The translations under genes were made by a program, and so were the position numbers. A stretch of 64,000 bases of DNA from Candidatus Magnetominusculus dajiuhuensis. Lineage in GTDB: Bacteria > Nitrospirota > Thermodesulfovibrionia > Thermodesulfovibrionales > Magnetobacteriaceae. The stretch covers positions 24,717 to 88,716 of the forward strand of contig JADFXP010000014.1 of the NCBI GenBank assembly GCA_015233465.1, read 5' to 3'. The notes below the pieces were generated by a model. It made no database searches and was not told where the DNA came from. It was given only the letters and a program-made list of their open reading frames with translations. Of this stretch, positions 29,065-37,570 are shown one piece after another (the stretch's first letter is position 1; every line of letters starts with the position of its first letter).

Positions 29065-30071
29065 TGAAAGAGGCATTATTATATGAAAAACTGGATAATT
29101 CAAAGGTAAAATGCCTGTTATGCGCCCATTACTGCATTATCAATCATGGAAAAAGAGGCAAATGCACAGTTCGAGAAAATATTAATGGTATATTATACAC
29201 TTTAGTATATGGAAACCTTTGCTCAACTGCCATTGATCCTATAGAAAAAAAACCTCTATTTCATTTCCTGCCCGGCTCTCAGACTATGTCAATAGCAACA
29301 GTCGGATGTAATCTCAAATGCCGTCATTGTCAAAATTATACTATCTCACAATATCCAATTGATAATAACGGTAATATTGCAGGAAACCAATATTCACCAA
29401 TAGATGTTGTAAATGGAGCATTAAATACTGACTGCAAAAGTATATCATACACATATACAGAACCAACAATCTTTATGGAATTCGCCCTTGACTGCGCAAG
29501 ACTCGCACGAGATAATGGGCTCAAAAATATTTTTGTAAGCAATGGGTTTATGTCTCCCCAAGGCGCAGAGATGATAATACCCTACCTTGATGCAAATAAT
29601 ATTGACCTTAAAGGCGATAATGAATTTTATAAAAAAATCTGTAAGGCTAGATTAAAACCAGTGCAAGATACAATCAGATTAATGAAGTCAAGCGGAGTTT
29701 GGGTGGAAGTAACGACCTTAATAATCCCAGAGCTAAATGATTCAGAAAAAACATTAAGGGAAATTGCAGAATTCATACACTCAGTAGACCCTGGAGTCCC
29801 TTGGCATGTCAGTTCCTTTCGTCCAACATATAAATTAACCGACCGCCCCGCCACTTCAATAGAATCTCTCCAAAAAGCATATAAAATCGGCGTTGATACA
29901 GGGCTAAAATATGTTTATGTCGGCAATATGCCGAGTTTAGGCGGAGAAAATACCATATGCCCTAAATGTAAGACAACACTTATAAAACGTCATGGATTTA
30001 ATGTGATAAGCAATATTATCAAAGATAAAAAATGCCCTAAATGCGGGGATTTTATTGAAATAATTTCATGA
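29064..30071 (+). CDS. amrS: AmmeMemoRadiSam system radical SAM protein AmrS
   Basis: 335-residue radical SAM protein. An N-terminal CLLCAHYCIINHGKRGKCTV cysteine block precedes the radical SAM cluster TVGCNLKCRHCQNYTISQYP (CxxxCxxC). A C-terminal zinc-ribbon-like pair, CPKCKTTLIK and KKCPKCGDF, follows. These proteins belong to the widespread AMMECR1/MEMO/radical SAM system, whose substrate is still unclear. No MEMO or AMMECR1 gene is seen in this window. The TGA stop is part of the following palindromic repeat. Confidence 0.9.
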   Translation: MKEALLYEKLDNSKVKCLLCAHYCIINHGKRGKCTVRENINGILYTLVYGNLCSTAIDPIEKKPLFHFLPGSQTMSIATVGCNLKCRHCQNYTISQYPIDNNGNIAGNQYSPIDVVNGALNTDCKSISYTYTEPTIFMEFALDCARLARDNGLKNIFVSNGFMSPQGAEMIIPYLDANNIDLKGDNEFYKKICKARLKPVQDTIRLMKSSGVWVEVTTLIIPELNDSEKTLREIAEFIHSVDPGVPWHVSSFRPTYKLTDRPATSIESLQKAYKIGVDTGLKYVYVGNMPSLGGENTICPKCKTTLIKRHGFNVISNIIKDKKCPKCGDFIEIIS

Positions 30072-30146
30072 GGGCTCTGCCCTTTTTATCTATGGGCTAC
30101 CCGCAAAGGGATTTGTCCCGGGGGTCTAAGACCCCTTGAACCCATT
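30069..30146. repeat. Palindromic repeat starting at the amrS stop codon
   Basis: TGAGGGCTCTGCCC, GGGCTACCCGCAAAGGGATT, TGTCCCGGGGGTCTAAGACC and CCTTGAACCCATT. The first TGA is the amrS stop. The yggS gene ends in the same way at 39672. Confidence 0.8.
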
Positions 30147-30194
30147 AAAAAGACAATTTTTGTTATTCATACTAAAGGCTTCAAGAATAATAAA

Positions 30195-30326
30195 ATGATT
30201 GACTTAGAATATTCATTAATAATTGAAGCAACAGATGAACCAGATTATCTTGGGTTTTACTCACCAGAATTAGATGAGTATAAAATATTTAATCTTTTTA
30301 TTATTTGTCATCAATTTATAACATAG
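30195..30326 (+). pseudogene. Truncated HicB-like antitoxin fragment
   Basis: A 43-codon frame, beginning MIDLEYSLIIEATDEPDYLG then FYSPELDEYK. The first ~27 residues resemble the N-terminal part of HicB-family antitoxins (Y-x-x-x-I-E-A...GFYSPELEG). Homology stops abruptly about 25 nt before the conserved 58-nt block at 30305, after which the frame is unrelated and closes at TAG. No hicA toxin is nearby. It looks like a remnant cut by insertion of the cassette that follows. Confidence 0.5.
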
Positions 30327-30362
30327 CATATGTTATGATAGATCATTATGTTATAGGGATGT
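30305..30362 (+). repeat. 58-nt upstream block shared with the AIPR gene locus (copy A)
   Basis: By hand alignment, 49 of 58 positions match the minus-strand block at 42600-42543 before the AIPR gene. It begins TTGTCATCAATTT and includes ATATGTTATGATA and ATTATG. In this copy ATAACATA-GCA-TATGTTAT forms a perfect 8-bp inverted repeat, operator-like, and TTGTCA-18 nt-TATGTT could be a promoter. Confidence 0.7.
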
Positions 30363-30404
30363 TAAAATTGATATTTTATGTTCGTATAATTAGTTTGATT
30401 ACTA

Positions 30405-30422
30405 GAGTGTCTGACCCCAAAT
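30405..30422 (+). repeat. Left inverted motif GAGTGTCTGACCCC of the DUF1566 cassette
   Basis: Reads GAGTGTCTGACCCCAAAT. The complement of 30988-31005 is GAGTGTATGTCCCCATTT, matching at 14 of 18 positions. The two motifs flank the DUF1566 gene in inverted orientation. The AIPR gene has the same AGTGTCTGNC pair around it. Confidence 0.6.
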
Positions 30423-30483
30423 AACGACTCCAGCAATGTTATAATCCGATATAATGGATTGAAAATTATAATGAGAAAGAAAT

Positions 30484-30978
30484 ATGAAACGTAAAACAAC
30501 AGTAAGACCAATGATTTTAGCTTTAGCATTGATGTTATTATTAGTATGGGTATCAGCCTCATATGCTAATAACAGATTTATAGATAATGGAGACGGCACG
30601 ATAACAGATACAAAAACAGGATTTATGTGGACAAAAGCAGATAGTTATGCGAATACATTTGGATGCCTTGATTGGAATGGAGCAAAGAGATATGTAAGCG
30701 GATTAAAAACAGGCGGATATAGTGATTGGGAAATGCCTAGTGTTCAGATGTTAAAGGATTTATATGACAAATCAAAGACTAATATAACTTATACTCTACA
30801 TGGTAAAATTCATATAGACCCAATATTTGAAAAAGGCGGGGCATATTGGTATTGGTCAAATGAACAATCAGGCTCCTGTTGCGCTCGATACGTCAGTTTC
30901 GTCAGTGGCTACATCGGCGCTCGCCACCGAGACTATTGCAGCGACGTTGGCGTTCGTGCCGTTCGCCTAGGACATTAA
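30484..30978 (+). CDS. Secreted DUF1566 protein with a DGR-type variable region
   Basis: 164 residues: signal peptide (hydrophobic 8-25, ASYA cleavage site), then the DUF1566/Lcl C-type-lectin-like fold: NRFIDNGDGTITDTKTGFMW, WNGAKRYVSGLKTGGYSDWE, MPSVQMLKDLYD, GGAYWYWSNE. Residues ~132-156 are almost all NNC or NNT codons (TGT TGC TAC AGT GGC CGC CAC GAC...), the pattern left when adenines of AAC/AAT template codons are randomised, and the protein ends GVRAVRLGH, the usual constant end of DGR variable regions. This stretch is about 60% GC by hand count, in an AT-rich gene. The protein would act as a periplasmic or surface-exposed ligand binder. No reverse transcriptase or template repeat is in the window. 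It starts after GAGAAAG. Confidence 0.88.
   Translation: MKRKTTVRPMILALALMLLLVWVSASYANNRFIDNGDGTITDTKTGFMWTKADSYANTFGCLDWNGAKRYVSGLKTGGYSDWEMPSVQMLKDLYDKSKTNITYTLHGKIHIDPIFEKGGAYWYWSNEQSGSCCARYVSFVSGYIGARHRDYCSDVGVRAVRLGH
30877..30951 (+). other. Putative DGR variable region (VR)
   Basis: Codons 132-156 of the DUF1566 gene. Third positions are nearly all C or T while first and second positions take every base. The invariant-looking frame around them (GTC-TTC-GGC-ATC, then GTTCGTGCCGTTCGC) would be the non-adenine bases and the homing end shared with a template repeat. Confidence 0.75.
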
Positions 30979-30987
30979 TTCATTCCT

Positions 30988-31005
30988 AAATGGGGACATA
31001 CACTC
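30988..31005 (-). repeat. Right inverted motif of the DUF1566 cassette
   Basis: AAATGGGGACATACACTC, the inverted partner of 30405-30422. It lies 10 nt after the DUF1566 stop and 16 nt before the end of rsmE. Confidence 0.6.
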
Positions 31006-31020
31006 TTTTATCTTAACTCT

Positions 31021-31728
31021 TCAACAAAATGAAAGATCCCCATACAAATACTGCATAAGCACAACTGCCGTAATAGCAGCAGTCTCAGCCCTTAAAATCC
31101 TCTTCCCTAAAGATGCAACCGTAAGTCCATGTTCTTCTGCAACCCTTATCTCATCTACACTAAACCCACCCTCTGGACCTATATATAAACTAATCTCATT
31201 TATTGAATGATCAAACACAGGAATCTTTGAACCAGACTGCTCATAAAATATTATTCCTTTTCCGCTCAGAGATTCTTTAAAATTCAAAGGTTCAATAATC
31301 TCTGGAATAATAACCCTCCCGCACTGCCTGCTAGCCTGAGTTGCGATTTTTTTTAAACGCTCTATTTTTCTTGTAAAGGTTGGAATACAACGCTGCGTAA
31401 TTATTGGAACAATCTTTTTTACACCAAGCTCTGTAGCCTTCTGTACAACTAAATCCATCTTTTCGCCCTTTAAAAGACCCTGATATAATGTTATATCAAG
31501 CAGAGATTCTACATCAGGAGTCGGCAGCGGTTTAGCATTTATAATAACTTGATTTTTGCGGATGGATACAATGTCTCCCCCCCAATACTGACCAATATTG
31601 TTAAACAGGGTTATACTATCTCCTGCCTTTTGTCTTAGTACATTAGAGACATAATGAGCGCTTTCATCATCAATCTCAATGGTTCCATCATCACGATAAA
31701 TATACGAATCAATAAAAATATATGCCAT
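31021..31728 (-). CDS. rsmE: 16S rRNA (uracil1498-N3)-methyltransferase RsmE
   Basis: A 235-residue SPOUT-fold methyltransferase. N-terminal PUA-like part (DDESAHYVSNVLRQKAGDSI), then KGEKMDLVVQKATELGVKKI, PIITQRCIPTF and the AdoMet-knot motifs LYIGPEGGFSVDEIRVAEEH and LGKRILRAETAAITAVVLM. It starts 11 nt after dnaJ on the same strand, as in many bacteria where rsmE ends the heat-shock operon. Confidence 0.95.
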   Translation of the reverse strand: MAYIFIDSYIYRDDGTIEIDDESAHYVSNVLRQKAGDSITLFNNIGQYWGGDIVSIRKNQVIINAKPLPTPDVESLLDITLYQGLLKGEKMDLVVQKATELGVKKIVPIITQRCIPTFTRKIERLKKIATQASRQCGRVIIPEIIEPLNFKESLSGKGIIFYEQSGSKIPVFDHSINEISLYIGPEGGFSVDEIRVAEEHGLTVASLGKRILRAETAAITAVVLMQYLYGDLSFC

Positions 31729-31739
31729 CAGCAGTCTGC

Positions 31740-32837
31740 TTATCTGTCACTTGAAAAAATTCCCTTTAACTTCTTTTTAAAACCCTTTGTTACATCATCT
31801 CCATTGATTGAGGCAAATTCTTCAAGCAGTTCCTTCTGTCGAGATGTCAGCTTTGTTGGAACATCAATATACACCTTTACTATCTGATCTCCTCGTGAGC
31901 TTTTGCCAATATGTTGAATACCCTCACCCTTTAATCTAAATATCTTTCCAGACTGCGTACCTGATGGTATCTTTAATGTATCATTACCTTCAATCTTTGG
32001 CACTTCAACCTCACCGCCAAGGGCTGCAATTGTAAAACTAATTGGTACCTCACATATCAAGTCATCACCATCTCTTTGAAAGAAATTATGACTTTCTACA
32101 GCTATAAATATATATAAATCACCAGCAGGACCACCATTAGTGCCAAGTTCGCCTTCACCTGTCATCCTTAGGCGGGTATTGGTATCAACTCCTGGCGGTA
32201 TCTTTACGGCAACATTACGAGTCTCCTTTGTCATACAGCGTCCATGACAATCCTTGCATGGGTCGGTTATCACGGCTCCAGCGCCTCCGCATCTGCTGCA
32301 TGTCTTGCTGACTGAAAAAAATCCCTGCTGAAATCTAACCTGTCCTGCACCTTTACATGTCTGACATACCTGCGGTTTTTTCCCGCCTGCAGAACCTGTC
32401 CCTGAACATGTCTCACATGGCTGCCATCTTGGGATATTTATCTCTTTTGACGCTCCAAACGCAGCCTCTTCTAAAGTGATTGTCATATCATAACGCAGGT
32501 CTTCACCTTTGACTACGCGGGTTCGCTGCCCTCGTGCGCCTCCAAAAAAATCTCCAAATATATCATCAAATATATCTGAAAAAGAACTTGAGAACTGCCC
32601 GTAATCCCCGCCTCCACCCATACCGCCGTCAGTTCCAAAGCGGTCATAATTAGCCTTTTTCTGAGGATCACTTAAACACGAATATGCTGAATTTATCTCT
32701 TTAAACTTCTCTTCTGATTCTTTATCGCCTTTATTTCTGTCTGGATGAAACTTCATTGCTAATCCCCTGTATGCCTTCTTTAGTTCCTCAGGGGTTGCGT
32801 TTCTTTCAACGCCTAAAATCTCATAATAATCCCGCAT
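31740..32837 (-). CDS. dnaJ: Chaperone protein DnaJ
   Basis: Co-chaperone of DnaK. J-domain with HPD ([20 protein letters not shown]), a G/F-rich linker ([16 protein letters not shown]), four zinc repeats and the C-terminal substrate domain; 365 aa. The first three zinc repeats are [21 protein letters not shown] and [10 protein letters not shown]; the fourth is CKDCHGRC, in which the last glycine of CxxCxGxG is cysteine. It is separated from dnaK by 382 nt filled with repeats. Confidence 0.97.
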   Translation of the reverse strand: MRDYYEILGVERNATPEELKKAYRGLAMKFHPDRNKGDKESEEKFKEINSAYSCLSDPQKKANYDRFGTDGGMGGGGDYGQFSSSFSDIFDDIFGDFFGGARGQRTRVVKGEDLRYDMTITLEEAAFGASKEINIPRWQPCETCSGTGSAGGKKPQVCQTCKGAGQVRFQQGFFSVSKTCSRCGGAGAVITDPCKDCHGRCMTKETRNVAVKIPPGVDTNTRLRMTGEGELGTNGGPAGDLYIFIAVESHNFFQRDGDDLICEVPISFTIAALGGEVEVPKIEGNDTLKIPSGTQSGKIFRLKGEGIQHIGKSSRGDQIVKVYIDVPTKLTSRQKELLEEFASINGDDVTKGFKKKLKGIFSSDR

Positions 32838-32907
32838 TTATCTTACCTTTGCTATTTATATTTACTTATACCAAGTTGCTATCATAAAAATATATATTCA
32901 TTGAAAT

Positions 32908-33008
32908 GTAGGGGCAGCTTTTTTGTAACGGGTCTTAGACCCTGTGGCTGCCCTGTTTTAAGTTTAGCCTACACGTAACTTGGGTAACCACAAGGGGTTA
33001 CCCCTACG
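32908..33008. repeat. Inverted-repeat-bounded intergenic element
   Basis: Bounded by TGTAGGGGCAGC on the left and GGTTACCCCTACGAA on the right (GTAGGGG/CCCCTAC), with internal palindromes GGGGCAGC...GGCTGCCCTG and GGGTCTTAGACCC. Resembles in its parts (GGTCTTAGACCC) the other interspersed repeats. It lies in the dnaK-dnaJ gap and could form a long hairpin. Confidence 0.55.
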
Positions 33009-33087
33009 AAATACGGTTTTAAATAGAATTAACTGAATTACTTCTAATAAAGCAACTTTGTATTAATCCTATTCATGATAAAAACTT

Positions 33088-33202
33088 AAAGATTTCCACC
33101 ACAGAGACATAGAGAACACCGAGAAAAGATTAAAAAATTAATTCTTTTCACTCTTCACTGTGAGGACTCCCTTTAGGGACGTGTCTCTGTGGTTAAATCT
33201 TT
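33088..33202. repeat. MITE-like element with ACCACAGAGACA terminal inverted repeats
   Basis: Left end AAAGATTTCCACCACAGAGA, right end complement AAAGATTTAACCACAGAGAC, about 20-nt near-perfect terminal inverted repeats around a ~70-nt core without a gene. ACCACAGAGACACAGAG-type sequence is a commonly seen interspersed repeat in bacterial genomes. No transposase is linked. Confidence 0.6.
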
Positions 33203-33219
33203 ATATATTTTAATTCTGA

Positions 33220-35127
33220 CTATTTTTTATCATCTCCAACATCTTCAAATTCTGCTTCTACTGCCTCATCTTGACCAGCAGGCTTTTTATCCTCTGGTTT
33301 AGCTGCGCCTTCTTTAGCTGCTGCGTCTTTGTATATATGCTCTGCTAATTTATGTGAAGCTGCAGTCAACGCTTCAACAGCAGCCTTTATCTCGTCAAAA
33401 TTATCGCCTCTACTCTTTGTCTCCTTGCAGCGCTCAAGGGCTTGTTCAATCTCAGATTTATCTGCGCTTGTCAATTTATCCCCATAGTCTTTAATAGACT
33501 TCTCTACAGAATATATCAGCGCATCAGCCTCATTTTTTATCTCAATCAACTGTTTTTTCTTCTTATCCTCATCTGAATGAGATTCAGCATCACGCACCAT
33601 ATTTTTTATCTCGTCTTCAGACAATCCGCTTGAGGCAGTAATACGAATTGACTGCTCCTTGCCTGTACCTAAATCCTTCGCTGAAACATGAAGTATACCG
33701 TTTGCGTCTATATCAAAGGTTACCTCTATCTGAGGCATTCCCCTTGGGGCTGGCGGGATACCTATCAGTTCAAAATTGCCAAGCAATTTATTATCTCCTG
33801 CCATCTCTCTTTCGCCCTGACATATCTTTATCGTAACAGCAGGCTGATTATCAGAGGCAGTAGAAAATACCTGACTCTTTTTTGTTGGAATAGTTGTGTT
33901 TCTCTCAATCAATTTTGTAAACACTCCGCCTAAAGTCTCTATTCCAAGTGAAAGAGGAGTTACATCTAATAACAGTACTTCCTTGACATCACCTTTTAAT
34001 ACAGCGCCTTGAATTGCAGCCCCAGCAGCTACTACCTCATCTGGATTAACCGATTTGTTTGGCTCTTTCTTAAAATAATCCTCAACAATCTTTACAACCT
34101 TAGGCGTACGAGTTGAACCGCCAACCAATATTACTTCATCTATATCTTTTACAGTCATTCCAGCATCTTTTATGGCGTTTTTACATGGTTCAAGGGAGTG
34201 CATAAACTGATCATCTAAGAGCTGTTCAAGTTTAGACCTTGAAAGTTTCATAAGTAAATGCTTTGGACCAGTTGCATCAGCAGTTATAAACGGCAGATTA
34301 ATCTCTGTTTCAGCAGCAGAGGATAACTCAATCTTTGCCTTTTCAGCAGCCTCTTTTAATCTCTGAAGAGCCATCTTATCATTTTTAAGGTCTACGCCCT
34401 GCTCTTTTTTAAATTCTACCAATAACCAATCCATTATCTTGATGTCAAAATCATCGCCGCCAAGATAAGTATCTCCATTAGTAGATTTAACCTCTATAAC
34501 ACCATCGCCTATCTCAAGTATAGAAATATCAAATGTTCCGCCTCCAAGGTCATATACAGCAATCTTTTCCTCTTTCTTTTTGTCTATACCATATGCAAGT
34601 GAGGCAGCTGTTGGTTCGTTGATTATCCTTAAAACTGTCAACCCTGCTATCCTTCCAGCATCCTGCGTTGCCTGTCTCTGACTATCATCAAAATATGCAG
34701 GCACTGTAATTACAGCGTCAGTAACAGTCTCGCCAAGATAATCTTCAGCAGCCTGTTTTAGTTTCTGTAGTATCATTGCAGATATCTCAGGAGGCGAATA
34801 TGACTTACCTCTTACCTCAACATGTGCATCTCCATTTTTAGCCTTAACTATCTTATATGGAAGTTTGTGGATCGCGTTTTGCACTTCCTTAGAGTCAAAT
34901 TTTCTTCCCATAAGACGTTTGATGGAAAATATTGTGTTCTCAGGATTCGTTATTGCCTGCCTCTTTGCTATCTGCCCAACCAGTCTGTCGTTTTTGTCAG
35001 TAAATGCAACTATGGAAGGCGTTGTTCTGTTGCCTTCTTGATTGGGAATTATTACTGTATCATCTCCTTGTACTACGGCTACTACAGAATTAGTTGTACC
35101 AAGGTCTATACCTATTGCCTTACTCAT
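33220..35127 (-). CDS. dnaK: Chaperone protein DnaK (Hsp70)
   Basis: 635-residue Hsp70. [75 protein letters not shown] and [13 protein letters not shown] are the nucleotide-binding signatures; [20 protein letters not shown] begins the substrate domain. The tail ends [15 protein letters not shown], the usual EEVD-like end. Between grpE and dnaJ, in the CIRCE-controlled operon. Confidence 0.98.
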   Translation of the reverse strand: MSKAIGIDLGTTNSVVAVVQGDDTVIIPNQEGNRTTPSIVAFTDKNDRLVGQIAKRQAITNPENTIFSIKRLMGRKFDSKEVQNAIHKLPYKIVKAKNGDAHVEVRGKSYSPPEISAMILQKLKQAAEDYLGETVTDAVITVPAYFDDSQRQATQDAGRIAGLTVLRIINEPTAASLAYGIDKKKEEKIAVYDLGGGTFDISILEIGDGVIEVKSTNGDTYLGGDDFDIKIMDWLLVEFKKEQGVDLKNDKMALQRLKEAAEKAKIELSSAAETEINLPFITADATGPKHLLMKLSRSKLEQLLDDQFMHSLEPCKNAIKDAGMTVKDIDEVILVGGSTRTPKVVKIVEDYFKKEPNKSVNPDEVVAAGAAIQGAVLKGDVKEVLLLDVTPLSLGIETLGGVFTKLIERNTTIPTKKSQVFSTASDNQPAVTIKICQGEREMAGDNKLLGNFELIGIPPAPRGMPQIEVTFDIDANGILHVSAKDLGTGKEQSIRITASSGLSEDEIKNMVRDAESHSDEDKKKKQLIEIKNEADALIYSVEKSIKDYGDKLTSADKSEIEQALERCKETKSRGDNFDEIKAAVEALTAASHKLAEHIYKDAAAKEGAAKPEDKKPAGQDEAVEAEFEDVGDDKK

Positions 35128-35168
35128 TTATTTCCTCCTAACAGATATTTATATAATTTTAAATACAT

Positions 35169-35274
35169 GAGGGCTCTGCCCTTTTCATCTACAGGCTCCT
35201 GCAAGGGGCCTTTTTGTAAACTTTTTTGTAAAAAGTTTAACCATCTAACCCCTTGACCCCATTGTCAAGAACAT
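35169..35274. repeat. Palindromic repeat between grpE and dnaK, entering grpE
   Basis: GAGGGCTCTGCCC, GGCTCCTGCAAGGGGCC, the hairpin AAACTTTTT-TGT-AAAAAGTTT and CCCCTTGACCCCATT, then TGTCAAGAA. It closely parallels the copy at 3436-3522. The distal ~35 nt encode the last residues of GrpE. Confidence 0.8.
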
Positions 35275-35851
35275 TGAGTTCAGGAGGTTTATTTTTCTTA
35301 GAAACAGATACAATTGCAGGCCTAATCAGGCGGTCCTTAAATAAATAACCCTTTCTAAATATCTCTACTACTGTATTATTTTCAATATCATCTCTTTCAA
35401 TCATAGACATTGCATGATGAAAATTTGGATCAAATGGTTTTCCTTGAGCATTTATTTCTGATAATCCAAACTTATCAAGTATCTTCTTTAACTCCTTTGT
35501 AGTCATTTCAACACCTTTTACAAGGGAATCATCAGAGCTTGAAGTAACATGGGAAAGGGCAAGCTGAAGATTATCTAATACCTGAAGTATCTCAGTGGCA
35601 AGAGGCTCTGCCCTATATTTTGAAAGTTCATCTCTCTCTTTAATTGCCCTTTTTTTATAATTTTCATATTCTGCATATAATCGAGTATATTTATCAAGCA
35701 GCCCGGACTTCTCTTTTAAGCAAATATCTAATAAGTTTGGTTCTTTAATAACTTCTGACTCAGATGATTTGCTTATATCATCTATAACTGCGCCGCTATC
35801 TGTCTCTACTGGAATATCTTGTTCTGTATTATTCATTTTTCCACCATTCAT
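35237..35851 (-). CDS. grpE: Nucleotide exchange factor GrpE
   Basis: Exchange factor for DnaK; 204 aa. An acidic, disordered N-terminus is followed by the long dimeric helix (LLDKYTRLYAEYENYKKRAI) and the beta-domain block SEINAQGKPFDPNFHHAMSM, FRKGYLFKDRLIRPAIVSVS. The last residues (NGVKGLDG) are encoded by a copy of the interspersed repeat rather than by ancestral sequence. It is 2 nt downstream of hrcA. Confidence 0.95.
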   Translation of the reverse strand: MNGGKMNNTEQDIPVETDSGAVIDDISKSSESEVIKEPNLLDICLKEKSGLLDKYTRLYAEYENYKKRAIKERDELSKYRAEPLATEILQVLDNLQLALSHVTSSSDDSLVKGVEMTTKELKKILDKFGLSEINAQGKPFDPNFHHAMSMIERDDIENNTVVEIFRKGYLFKDRLIRPAIVSVSKKNKPPELNVLDNGVKGLDG

Positions 35852-35853
35852 TA

Positions 35854-36876
35854 TTAAACATTCAAATATCTTGAGATATATTGAGCAGTTGTGTTTACAA
35901 TTGAAATGGCCTGATTATAATTCATTCTCTTTGGCCCAATAAGCCCTAAAACTCCGCCGGGTCTGCCTTTATCTAAGTATCTTGAGGCAACTATGCTTAA
36001 TTCGCTGTTGTTATTAAGATATTTTTCTCCGACATAAACTGTAACTCCATCAGTTTTCATGATCTTATCAATCAATTTAACAATGGTCTGTTTATCTTCT
36101 ATAGCGTTAGATAATCTTTTTATCAAGGAAATATCGGAAAAATCAGGCAAATTCAATATCCTGCTAAATCCAAACATATGTATGTTATCAGTAAAGGTAA
36201 AAAATACCTTTTCACATAATCGCGTGGCATTAGTAATTAAATCATCGTATAGATTTTGTTTTTTAGAGATATCATCACTAAGCCTGTCTCTTATAGCACG
36301 AAGAGTATATCCGCTAAACTCAGAGTTTAAATAAGAAGTAATCCTGCTTAAGTCTCGTTGAGTTAGTTTATTTTCCACCCTAATTATTTTATGCCTAATA
36401 GCGCCGTCCTCAGTTGCAAGCGTAACAACTACATTTCGGTCAGAGTGATATTTATATGAAAACATCTCCATCTTACTTACAACACTTTCTTCACAAATGC
36501 TTGTCTGAGCAATACCAAGATATTGCGAATATTCTGATAATATTTTTGCAACCTTACCGAGATTATCATCAATATCATCATTATGATCAATATCTCCATC
36601 TAACAAATATAACAATCTATCATCCATAACGATTGCCCCATATAACAAATCCTCAATATATAACTCATAACCTTTATCAGTAGGCACCCTGCCAGAAGAT
36701 GTATGAGGCTGACTTAGATAACCCATCTCTTCAAGATCAGACATTGCATTGCGAATAGTCGCTGATGAAAGCCCAAACTGATAATTTTTAGAGATATATC
36801 TTGAGCCTACAGGAGCAGGCGTTGATATATAACTCTGTATAACTGCTATTAATATCTCTCTGGTTCTTTCGTCCAT
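35854..36876 (-). CDS. hrcA: Heat-inducible transcription repressor HrcA
   Basis: Represses class I heat-shock genes by binding CIRCE, helped by GroEL. The winged-helix N-terminus (DERTREILIAVIQSYISTPA, SATIRNAMSDLEEMGYLSQP) and the C-terminal GVTVYVGEKYLNNNSELSIV and GVLGLIGPKRMNYNQAISIV are diagnostic. The start is ATG 36874-36876 (MDERTRE), with GGTGG 7 nt upstream; the longer frame would run through the CIRCE element. 340 aa. Confidence 0.95.
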   Translation of the reverse strand: MDERTREILIAVIQSYISTPAPVGSRYISKNYQFGLSSATIRNAMSDLEEMGYLSQPHTSSGRVPTDKGYELYIEDLLYGAIVMDDRLLYLLDGDIDHNDDIDDNLGKVAKILSEYSQYLGIAQTSICEESVVSKMEMFSYKYHSDRNVVVTLATEDGAIRHKIIRVENKLTQRDLSRITSYLNSEFSGYTLRAIRDRLSDDISKKQNLYDDLITNATRLCEKVFFTFTDNIHMFGFSRILNLPDFSDISLIKRLSNAIEDKQTIVKLIDKIMKTDGVTVYVGEKYLNNNSELSIVASRYLDKGRPGGVLGLIGPKRMNYNQAISIVNTTAQYISRYLNV

Positions 36877-36890
36877 TAGTTTACCACCCT

Positions 36891-36917
36891 TTAGCACTCT
36901 TATGAAGAGAGTGCTAA
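36891..36917 (-). promoter_or_regulatory. CIRCE operator of the hrcA-grpE-dnaK-dnaJ-rsmE operon
   Basis: TTAGCACTC, 9 nt (TTATGAAGA), GAGTGCTAA: a perfect match to both halves of the CIRCE consensus, located between the -10 and the hrcA start. HrcA autoregulates from here. Confidence 0.97.
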
Positions 36918-36919
36918 TT

Positions 36920-36948
36920 AATGTAACAGTTTTTTTGATTCTTGTCAA
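36920..36948 (-). promoter_or_regulatory. Sigma-70 promoter of the hrcA operon
   Basis: On the minus strand TTGACA (36948-36943), 17-nt spacer, TACATT (36925-36920), directly upstream of the CIRCE operator. The arrangement fits housekeeping-sigma transcription with HrcA repression. Confidence 0.75.
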
Positions 36949-37030
36949 GTTAGTTTAATAAATTTCTTTTTAGGATGGAAGAAGAATAAATTATAGATAA
37001 GATAAATCTTATCGTTTTAAAACCAAAATA

Positions 37031-37465
37031 TTACTCATTTGGCTTTAAATTATTTAACGTCTCTTCAAATTTTTCGGTTAATTTGCAGGCAATTTTAGAT
37101 ACAACATCAGTCATAAAATCCATACTATCCTGCACAGATTGACTTTGTCTCTCTTTTGAATATAATTTACATAGAGTAACGATAGATTCTCTAAGTTGGT
37201 CAGGGGTTTCACCTTGAGTTGGTTTATCTGAGGTTTGGCCTTTTGATTCATTCATCAAACCAATGATAGAATAATAATTGGTAATCTGCTCTTTAAGAAG
37301 CGGGTAGCTGTCTATCAGTTTTTCAATCCTTGGAAACATCTCCCAAAACTTAACCATAGCAGTTATGCCCTCTTTTTGCATGACCTCCAGATATTCCACA
37401 AAGGCATTCTTAAACACTGGGTTATTATACAGTTGTTTCAAATTTTCAGAGATTTCTGTATTCAT
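37031..37465 (-). CDS. Hypothetical helical protein, unknown function
   Basis: 144 residues, no signal peptide or membrane helix. It looks all-helical: NLKQLYNNPVFKNAFVEYLE at the N-terminus, a polar low-complexity linker (ESKGQTSDKPTQGETPDQLR) near 74-92, then amphipathic helices ending KLTEKFEETLNNLKPNE. I recognise no family. The shape recalls small helical accessory subunits such as those of polyester synthases, but no motif supports this. It is divergent from the sensor kinase gene, 105 nt away. Confidence 0.65.
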   Translation of the reverse strand: MNTEISENLKQLYNNPVFKNAFVEYLEVMQKEGITAMVKFWEMFPRIEKLIDSYPLLKEQITNYYSIIGLMNESKGQTSDKPTQGETPDQLRESIVTLCKLYSKERQSQSVQDSMDFMTDVVSKIACKLTEKFEETLNNLKPNE

Positions 37466-37570
37466 AATTAATCATAACAGATTTTAAACATTTTAATAAA
37501 TATTTTATATCTTGCGATTTGATATGAAATTTGTTATAGTTATATATCATTTTTTATTAATCAGAAAGGA

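Noticed and set aside
36877..36948. Longer HrcA start through the CIRCE element
   Set aside because: It would place the operator inside the coding region, and the ribosome site supports the ATG at 36874-36876.
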